Positions 51,965-62,100 of a stretch of DNA of 64,000 nucleotides are shown in pieces (position 1 is the first letter of the stretch; the number at the start of each line of letters is the position of its first letter). A model generated the notes under the pieces. It made no database searches and was not told the DNA's origin. It worked only from the letters and a program-made list of their open reading frames with translations. The DNA is from Petrolisthes cinctipes (Eukaryota; Arthropoda; Malacostraca; Decapoda; Porcellanidae). The DNA is taken from NCBI GenBank assembly GCA_033782935.1, contig JAWQEG010001359.1, positions 248,001 to 312,000 of the forward strand, written 5' to 3'. Made by a program: the position numbers and the translations under genes.

Positions 51965-54900
51965 CAGATTGCTTCTGGGACCCCAAAATATTGAATTTTC
52001 GGGTGTTTTTAACCTGAATTTGAGATATAAACGGGTACAGAAGATACATGCACATATTGACTTTGAGCATCTAAAATATCGATTTTCAACATGTTTTGGG
52101 CATGTATTTTAAAAATACTCTAACACGGAGTAGGCATGTACAGATCGCTTCTGGGACCCAAAAATATCGAATTTTCGGGTGTTTTGAGACTGAATTTGAG
52201 ATATCGACTTTTTGGCACCTCAAATATCGATTTTTAGCATGTTTTTAGCCTATATTTTGAAAATATTCTAGCACTGAGTAGGCATGTACAGATCGCTTCT
52301 GGGACCCCTAAATATCGAATTTTCGGGTGTTTTGAGCTTGAATTTGAGATATAAACGAGTACAGAAGATGCATGCACATATCGACTTTTGGGCACCTAAA
52401 ATATCGATTTTGAGCATGTTTTGAGCCTATATTTTGAAAACATTCTAGCACTGAGTAGGCATGTTCAGATCTCTTCTGGGACCCAAAAATATCGAATTTT
52501 CGGGTGTTTAGTGCCAGAATTTGAGATATAAACGGGTACAGAAGATGCATGCACATATCGACTTTTCGGCACCTAAAAGATCGGTTTTCAGTATGTTTTT
52601 GGCCTGTATTTTGAAAATACTCTAACACGGAGTAGGCATGTACAGATCGCTTCTGGGACCCCAAAATATCGAATTTTCGGGTGTTTTGTGCCTGAATTTG
52701 AGATATCGCCTTTACGCACCTAAAATAACGATTTGTAGCATGTTTTGAGCCAATATTTTGAAAACATTCTAGCACTGAGTAGGCATGTAGAGATCGCTTC
52801 TGGGACCCCTAAATATCGAATTATCGGGTGTTTTGAGCCTGAATTTTAGATATAAACGAGTATAGAAGATGCATACACCTATTGACTTTGGGCACCAAAA
52901 ATATCGATTTTCAGCATATTTTGGGCCTGAATTTTGAAAATACTCTAACACGGAGTAGGCATGTACAGATCGCTTCTGGGACCCCAAAATGTCGAATTTT
53001 CGGGTGTTTTGAGCCTGAATTTGAGATATAAACGGGTACTGAAGATGCATGCACTTATCGACTTTTGGGCACCTAAAACATCGATTTTGAGCATGATTTG
53101 GGCCTGTATTTTGAAAATACTCTAACACGGAGTAGGCATGTACAGATCGCTTCTGGGACCCCTAAATATCGAAGTTTCGGGTGTTTTGGGCCTTAATTTG
53201 AGATATCGACTTTTTGGCACCTAAAATATCGATTTTTAGCATGTTTTTAGCCTATATTTTGAAAATATTCTAGCACTGAGTAGGCATGTACAGATTGCTT
53301 CTGGGACCCCAAAATATTGAACTTTCGGGTGTTTAGGGCCAGAATTTGAGATATAAACGGGTACAGAAGATGCATGCACATATCGACTTTTCGGCACCTA
53401 AAAGATCGATTTTCAGTATGTTTTTGGCCTGTATTTTGAAAATACTCTAACACGGAGTAGGCATGTACAGATCCTTTCTGGGACCCCTAAATATCGAATT
53501 TTCGGGTGTTTTGGGACTGAATTTGAGATATCGACTTTTTGGCACCTAAAAGATCGATTTTTAGCATGTTTTTAGCCTATATTTTGAAAATATTCTAGCA
53601 CTGAGTAGGCATGTACAGATTGCTTCTGGGAAACCAAAATATTGAATTTTCGGGTGTTTTTAACCTGAATTTGAGATATAAACGGGTACAGAAGATACAT
53701 GCACATATTGACTTTGAGCATCTAAAATATCGATTTTCAACATGTTTTGGGCATGTATTTTAAAAATACTCTAACACGGAGTAGGCATGTACAGATCGCT
53801 TCTGGGACCCAAAAATATCGAATTTTCGGGTGTTTTGAGACTGAATTTGAGATATCGACTTTTTGGCACCTCAAATATCGATTTTTAGCATGTTTTTAGC
53901 CTATATTTTGAAAATATTCTAGCACTGAGTAGGCATGTACAGATCGCTTCTGGGACCCCTAAATATCGAATTTTCGGGTGTTTTGAGCTTGAATTTGAGA
54001 TATAAACGAGTACAGAAGATGCATGCACATATCGACTTTTGGGCACCTAAAATATCGATTTTGAGCATGTTTTGAGCCTATATTTTGAAAACATTCTAGC
54101 ACTGAGTAGGCATGTACAGATCTCTTCTGGGACCCAAAAATATCGAATTTTCGGGTGTTTAGTGCCAGAATTTGAGATATAAACGGGTACAGAAGATGCA
54201 TGCACATATCGACTTTTCGGCACCTAAAAGATCGGTTTTCAGTATGTTTTTGGCCTGTATTTTGAAAATACTCTAACACGGAGTAGGCATGTACAGATCG
54301 CTTCTGGGACCCCAAAATATCGAATTTTCGGGTGTTTTGTGCCTGAATTTGAGATATCGCCTTTACGCACCTAAAATAACGATTTTTAGCATGTTTTGAG
54401 CCAATATTTTGAAAACATTCTAGCACTGAGTAGGCATGTAGAGATCGCTTCTGGGACCCCTAAATATCGAATTATCGGGTGTTTTGAGCCTGAATTTTAG
54501 ATATAAACGAGTATAGAAGATGCATACACCTATTGACTTTGGGCACCAAAAATATCGATTTTCAGCATATTTTGGGCCTGAATTTTGAAAATACTCTAAC
54601 ACGGAGTAGGCATGTACAGATCGCTTCTGGGACCCCAAAATGTAGAATTTTCGGGTGTTTTGAGCCTGAAATTTGAGATATAAACGGGTACTGAAGATGC
54701 ATGCACTTATCGACTTTTGGTCACCTAAGACATCGATTTTGAGCATGATTTGGGCCTGTATTTTGAAAATACTCTAACACGGAGTAGGCATGTACAGATC
54801 GCTTCTGGGACCCCAAAATATCGAATTTTCGGGTGTTTCGGGCCTTAATTTGAGATATCGACTTTTTGGCACCTAAAATATCGATTTTTAGCATGTTTTT

Positions 54901-55085
54901 AGCCTATATTTTGAAAATATTCTAGCACTGAGTAGGCATGTACAGATTGCTTCTGGGACCCCAAAATATTGAACTTTCGGGTGTTTAGGGCCAGAAGATG
55001 CATGCACATATCGACTCTTCGGCACCTAAAAGATCGATTTTCAGTATGTTTTTGGCCTGTATTTTGAAAATACTCTAACACGGAG
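51965..55085. repeat. HOR, 1,651 bp 10-mer period (about 1.9 copies)
   Basis: The order L L S2 L L S1 L S1 L S1 (6 L, 1 S2, 3 S1) repeats at 1,651 bp: about 51,965-53,440 matches 53,616-55,085. Markers are GTGTTTTTAACCTG, TTTAGTGCCAG, AGATCGGTTTTCAG and TAAAATAACGATTT. It has the same number of monomers and nearly the same length as the 15.4-18.7 kb HOR but a different composition and order, so the two arose separately. Confidence 0.85.
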
Positions 55086-55088
55086 TAG
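54936..55088. repeat. L monomer with a 24 bp deletion (153 bp)
   Basis: GGGCCAGAAGATGCATGCAC joins CCAGAA to GATGCATG and removes TTTGAGATATAAACGGGTAC plus one AGAA. AGAA stands at both ends of the lost segment in intact monomers, which points to deletion between short direct repeats. The length stays a multiple of three. Confidence 0.9.
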
Positions 55089-57566
55089 GCATGTACAGAT
55101 CGCTTCTGGGACAACAAAATGTCGAATTTTCGGGTGTTTTGGGCCTTAATTTGAGATATCGACTTTTTGGCACCTAAAATATCGATTTTTAGCATGTTTT
55201 TAGCCTATATTTTGAAAATATTCTCGCACTGAGTAGGCATGTACAGATTGCTTCTGGGACCCCAAAATATTGAATTTTCGGGTGTTTAGGGCCAGAATTT
55301 GAGATATAAACGGGTACTGAAGATGCATGCACATATCGACTTTTGGGCACCTAAGAGATCGATTTTCAGTATGTTTTTGGCCTGTATTTTGAAAATACTC
55401 TAACACGGAGTAGGCATGTACAGATGGCTTCTGGTACCCCAAAATATCGAATTTTCGGGTGTTTTGAGCCTGAATTTTAGATATAAACGAGTATAGAAGA
55501 TGCATACACCTATTGACTTTGGGCACCAAAAATATCGATTTTCAGCATATTTTGGGCCTGAATTTTGAAAATACTCTAACACGGAGTAGGCATGTACAGA
55601 TCGCTTCTGGGACCCCAAAATGTCGAATTTTCGGGTGTTTTGAGCCTGAATTTGAGATATAAACGGGTACTGAAGATGCATGCACTTATCGACTTTTGGG
55701 CACCTAAAACATCGATTTTGAGCATGATTTGGGCCTGTATTTTGAAAATACTCTAACACGGAGTAGGCATGTACAGATCGCTTCTGGGACCCCTAAATAT
55801 CGAAGTTTCGGGTGTTTTGGGCCTTAATTTGAGATATCGACTTTTTGGCACCTAAAATATCGATTTTTAGCATGTTTTTAGCCTATATTTTGAAAATATT
55901 CTAGCACTGAGTAGGCATGTACAGATTGCTTCTGGGACCCCAAAATATTGAACTTTCGGGTGTTTAGGGCCAGAATTTGAGATATAAACGGGTACAGAAG
56001 ATGCATGCACATATCGACTTTTCGGCACCTAAAAGATCGATTTTCAGTATGTTTTTGGCCTGTATTTTGAAAATACTCTAACACGGAGTAGGCATGTACA
56101 GATCCTTTCTGGGACCCCTAAATATCGAATTTTCGGGTGTTTTGGGACTGAATTTGAGATATCGACTTTTTGGCACCTAAAAGATCGATTTTTAGCATGT
56201 TTTTAGCCTATATTTTGAAAATATTCTAGCACTGAGTAGGCATGTACAGATTGCTTCTGGGAAACCAAAATATTGAATTTTCGGGTGTTTTTAACCTGAA
56301 TTTGAGATATAAACGGGTACAGAAGATACATGCACATATTGACTTTGAGCATCTAAAATATCGATTTTCAACATGTTTTGGGCATGTATTTTAAAAATAC
56401 TCTAACACGGAGTAGGCATGTACAGATCGCTTCTGGGACCCAAAAATATCGAATTTTCGGGTGTTTTGAGACTGAATTTGAGATATCGACTTTTTGGCAC
56501 CTCAAATATCGATTTTTAGCATGTTTTTAGCCTATATTTTGAAAATATTCTAGCACTGAGTAGGCATGTACAGATCGCTTCTGGGACCCCTAAATATCGA
56601 ATTTTCGGGTGTTTTGAGCTTGAATTTGAGATATAAACGAGTACAGAAGATGCATGCACATATCGACTTTTGGGCACCTAAAATATCGATTTTGAGCATG
56701 TTTTGAGCCTATATTTTGAAAACATTCTAGCACTGAGTAGGCATGTACAGATCTCTTCTGGGACCCAAAAATATCGAATTTTCGGGTGTTTAGTGCCAGA
56801 ATTTGAGATATAAACGGGTACAGAAGATGCATGCACATATCGACTTTTCGGCACCTAAAAGATCGGTTTTCAGTATGTTTTTGGCCTGTATTTTGAAAAT
56901 ACTCTAACACGGAGTAGGCATGTACAGATCGCTTCTGGGACCCCAAAATATCGAATTTTCGGGTGTTTTGTGCCTGAATTTGAGATATCGCCTTTACGCA
57001 CCTAAAATAACGATTTTTAGCATGTTTTGAGCCAATATTTTGAAAACATTCTAGCACTGAGTAGGCATGTAGAGATCGCTTCTGGGACCCCTAAATATCG
57101 AATTATCGGGTGTTTTGAGCCTGAATTTTAGATATAAACGAGTATAGAAGATGCATACACCTATTGACTTTGGGCACCAAAAATATCGATTTTCAGCATA
57201 TTTTGGGCCTGAATTTTGAAAATACTCTAACACGGAGTAGGCATGTACAGATCGCTTCTGGGACCCCAAAATGTAGAATTTTCGGGTGTTTTGAGCCTGA
57301 AATTTGAGATATAAACGGGTACTGAAGATGCATGCACTTATCGACTTTTGGTCACCTAAGACATCGATTTTGAGCATGATTTGGGCCTGTATTTTGAAAA
57401 TACTCTAACACGGAGTAGGCATGTACAGATCGCTTCTGGGACCCCAAAATATCGAATTTTCGGGTGTTTCGGGCCTTAATTTGAGATATCGACTTTTTGG
57501 CACCTAAAATATCGATTTTTAGCATGTTTTTAGCCTATATTTTGAAAATATTCTAGCACTGAGTAG

Positions 57567-57719
57567 GCATGTACAGATTGCTTCTGGGACCCCAAAATAT
57601 TGAACTTTCGGGTGTTTAGGGCCAGAAGATGCATGCACATATCGACTTTTCGGCACCTAAAAGATCGATTTTCAGTATGTTTTTGGCCTGTATTTTGAAA
57701 AGACTCTAACACGGAGTAG
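57567..57719. repeat. Second copy of the 24 bp deleted monomer (153 bp)
   Basis: The AGAA joint is identical to that at 54,936-55,088, 2,631 bp downstream, so the deleted monomer was amplified with the 16-mer. It differs from the first copy by single bases (ACTTTTCGG, AAAAGACTC). Confidence 0.9.
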
Positions 57720-58221
57720 GCATGTACAGATCGCTTCTGGGACAACAAAATGTCGAATTTTCGGGTGTTTTGGGCCTTAATTTGAGATATCGACTTTTTG
57801 GCACCTAAAATATCGATTTTTAGCATGTTTTTAGCCTATATTTTGAAAATATTCTCGCACTGAGTAGGCATGTACAGATTGCTTCTGGGACCCCAAAATA
57901 TTGAATTTTCGGGTGTTTAGGGCCAGAATTTGAGATATAAACGGGTACTGAAGATGCATGCACATATCGACTTTTGGGCACCTAAGAGATCGATTTTCAG
58001 TATGTTTTTGGCCTGTATTTTGAAAATACTCTAACACGGAGTAGGCATGTACAGATCGCTTCTGGTACCCCAAAATATCGAATTTTCGGGTGTTTTGAGC
58101 CTGAATTTTAGATATAAACGAGTATAGAAGATGCATACACCTATTGACTTTGGGCACCAAAAATATCGATTTTCAGCATATTTTGGGCCTGAATTTTGAA
58201 AATACTCTAACACGGAGTAGG

Positions 58222-59164
58222 CATGTACAGATCGCTACTGGGACCCCTAAATATCGAAGTTTCGGGTGTTTTGGGACTGAATTTGAGATATCGACTTTTT
58301 GGCACCTCAAATATCGATTTTTAGCATGTTTTTAGCCTATATTTTGAAAATATTCTAGCACTGAGTAGGCATGTACAGATCGCTTCTGGGACCCCAAAAT
58401 ATCAAATTTTCGGGTGTTTTGAGCCTAAATTTGAGATATAAACGAGTATAGAAGATGCATACACATATTGACTTTGGGCACCAAATATATCGATTTTCAG
58501 CATGTTTTGGGCCTGAATTTTGAAAATACTCTAAAACGGAGTAGGCATGTACAGATCGCTACTGGGACCCCTAAATATCGAAGTTTCGGGTGTTTTGGGA
58601 CTGAATTTGAGATATCGACTTTTTGGCACCTCAAATATCGATTTTTAGCATGTTTTTATAAAAGCCTATATTTTGAAAATATTCTAGCACTGAGTAGGCA
58701 TGTACAGATCGCTTCTGGGACCCCTAAATATCGAATTTTCGGGTGTTTTGAGCTTGAATTTGAGATATAAATGAGTACAGAAGATGCATGCACATATCGA
58801 CTTTTGGGCACCTAAAATATCGATTTTGAGCATGTTTTGAGCCTATATTTTGAAAACATTCTAGCACTGAGTAGGCATGTACAGATCGCTTCTGGGACCC
58901 AAAAATAATGAATTTTCGGGTGTATAGTGCCAGAATTTGAGATATTAACGGTTACAGAAGATGCATCCACATATCGACTTTTCGGCACCTAAAAGATCGG
59001 TTTTCAGTATGTTTTTGGCCTGTATTTCGAAAATACTCTAACACGGAGTAGGCATGTACAGATCGCTTCTGGGACCCCAAAATATCGAATTTTCGGGTGT
59101 TTTGGGCCTGAATTTGAGATATCGCCTTTACGCACCTAAAATATCGATTTTTAGCATGTTATGA
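58222..59164. repeat. Short satellite segment between HORs
   Basis: The order is S1 L S1 L L S2. It resembles 47.3-48.1 kb (CACCAAATATATCG, TCGCTACTGGG, CACCTCAAATATCG). It includes a private 5 bp insertion near 58,660. Nothing but monomers is present. Confidence 0.78.
58656..58667. other. 5 bp insertion (TAAAA) in a monomer
   Basis: The sequence GCATGTTTTTATAAAAGCC replaces GCATGTTTTTAGCC. I saw it only once; it is a private marker of this monomer. Confidence 0.75.
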
Positions 59165-62100
59165 GCCTATATTTTGAAAATACTCTAACACGGAGTAGGC
59201 ATGTACAGATCGCTTCTGGTACCCCAAAATATCGAATTTTCGGGTGTTTTGAGCTTGAATTTGAGATATAAACGAGTACAGAAGATGCGTGCACATATCG
59301 ACTTTTGGGCACCTAAAATATCTATTTTGATCATGTTTTGAGCCTATATTTTGAAAACATTCTAGCACTGAGTAGGCATTTAGAGATCGCTTCTGGGATC
59401 CCTAAATACCGAATTTTCGGGTGTTTTGGGCATTAATTTGAGATATCGACTTTTTGGCACCTAAAATATCGATTTTGAGCATGTTTTGAGCCAATATTTT
59501 GAAAACATTCTAGCACTGAGTAGGCATGTACAGATCGCTTCTGGGACCCCAAAATATCGAATTTTCGGGTGTTTTGAGCCTGAATTTTAGATATAAACGA
59601 GTATAGAAGATGCATACACCTATTGACTTTGGGCACCAAAAATATCGATTTTCAGCATATTTTGGGCCTGAATTTTGAAAATACTCTAACACGGAGTAGG
59701 CATGTACAGATCGATTCTGGGACCCCAAAATGTCGAATTTTCGGGTGTTTTGAGCCTGAATTTGAGATATAAACGGGTACTGAAGATGCATGCACATATC
59801 GACTTTTGGGCACCTAAAACATCGATTTTGAGCATGATTTGGGCCTGTATTTTGAAAATACTCTAACACGGAGTAAGCATATACAGATCGCTTCTGAGAC
59901 CCTAAAATATCGAATTTTCTAGTGTTTTGGGCCTTAATTTGAGATATCGACTTTTTGGCTCCTAAAATATCGATTTTTAGCATGTTTTTAGCCTATATTT
60001 TGAAAATATTTTAGCACTGAGTAGGCATGTACAGATTGCTTCTGGGACCCCAAAATATTGAACTTTCGGGTGTTTAGGGCCAGAATTTGAGATATAAACG
60101 GGTACAGAAGATGCATGCACATATCGACTTTTCGGCACCTAAAAGATCGATTTTCAGTATGTTTTTGGCCTGTATTTTGAAAATACTCTAACACGGAGTA
60201 GGCATGTACAGATCCTTTCTGGGACCCCTAAATATCGAATTTCCGGGTGTTTTGGGACTGAATTTGAGATATCGACTTTTTGGCACCTAAAAGATCGATT
60301 TTTAGCATGTTTTTAGCCTATATTTTGAAAATATTCTAGCACTGAGTAGGCATGTACAGATTGCTTCTGGGAAACCAAAATATTGAATTTTCGGGTGTTT
60401 TTAACCTGAATTTGAGATATAAACGGGTACAGAAGATACATGCACATATTGACTTTGAGCATCTAAAATATCGATTTTCAACATGTTTTGGGCATGTATT
60501 TTAAAAATACTCTAACACGGAGTAGGCATGTACAGATCGCTTCTGGGACCCAAAAATATCGAATTTTCGGGTGTTTTGAGACTGAATTTGAGATATCGAC
60601 TTTTTGGCACCTCAAATATCGATTTTTAGCATGTTTTTAGCCTATATTTTGAAAATATTCTAGCACTGAGTAGGCATGTACAGATCTCTTCTGGGACCCA
60701 AAAATATCGAATTTTCGGGTGTTTAGTGCCAGAATTTGAGATATAAACGGGTACAGAAGATGCATGCACATATCGACTTTTCGGCACCTAAAAGATCGGT
60801 TTTCAGTATGTTTTTGGCCTGTATTTTGAAAATACTCTAACACGGAGTAGGCATGTACAGATCGCTTCTGGGACCCCAAAATATCGAATTTTCGGGTATT
60901 TTGAGCTTGAATTTGAGATATAAACGAGTACAGAAGATGCATGCACATATCGACTTTTGGGCACCTAAAATATCGATTTTCAGCATGTTTTGAGCCAATA
61001 TTTTGAAAACATTCTAGCACTGAGTAGGCATGTAGAGATCGCTTCTGGGACCCCTAAATATCGAATTTTCGGGTGGTTTGTGCCTTAATTTGAGATATCG
61101 ACTTTTTGGCACCTAAAAGATCGATTTTTAGCATCTTTTTAGCCTATATTTTGAAAATATTCTAGCACTGAGTAGGCATGTACAGATTGCTTCTGGGACC
61201 CCAAAATATTGAATTTTCGGGTGTTTGGGGCCCGAATTTGAGATATAAACGGGTACAGAAGATGCATGCACATATCGACTTTGAGCATCTAAAATATCGA
61301 TTTTCAACATGTTTTGGGCATGTATTTTGAAAATACTCTAACACGGAGTAGGCATGTACAGATCGCTTCTGGGACCCAAAAATATTGAATTTTCGGGTGT
61401 TTTGAGCCTGAATTTGAGATATAAACGGGTACTGAAGATGCATGCGCATATCGAATTTTGGGTACCTAAAACATCGATTTTGAGCATGATTTGGGCCTGT
61501 ATTTTGAGAATACTCTAACACGGAGTAGGCATGTACAGATCGCTTCTGGGACCCCAAAATATCGAAGTTTCGGGTGTTTTGGGACTGAATTTGTGATATC
61601 TCCTTTACGCACCTAAAATATCGATTTTTAGCATGTTTTGAGCCTATAATTTGAAAATATTCTAGCACTGAGTAGGCATGTACAAATCGCTTCTGGTACC
61701 CCAAAACATCGAATTTTCGGGTGTTTTGAGCTTGAATTTGAGATATAAACGAGTACAGAAGATGCGTGCACATTTCTACTTTTTGGCACTTAAAATATCG
61801 ATTTTGAGCATGTTTTGAGCCTATATTTTGAAAACATTCTAGCACTGATTAGGCATGTACAGATCGCTTCTGGGACCCCAAAATATCGAATTTACGGGTG
61901 TTTTGAGCATGAATTTTAGATATAAACGAGTATAGAAGATGCATACACCTATTGACTTTGGGCACCAAAAATATCGATTTTCAGCATATTTTGGGCCTGA
62001 ATATTGAAAATACTCTAACACGGAGTAGGCATGTACAGATCGCTTCTGGGACCCCAAAATGTCGAATTTTCGGGTGTTTTGGGCGTTAATTTGAGATATC

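Larger units (their letters stand above)
52835..58221. repeat. HOR, 2,631 bp 16-mer period (about 2 copies)
   Basis: Starting near 53.2 kb the order S1 L S1 L S1 L L S2 L L S1 (153 bp form) S1 L L L repeats at exactly 2,631 bp: 52,835-55,590 matches 55,466-58,221. I noticed very few differences (near 55,016/57,647, 55,070/57,701 and 55,425/58,056). Rare shared variants include TGTAGAATTTTCGG, GCCTGAAATTTGAG, TTGGTCACCTAAGAC, GGGACAACAAAATGTCG and ATTCTCGCACTG. The 1,651 bp repeat is nested inside it. Confidence 0.88.
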
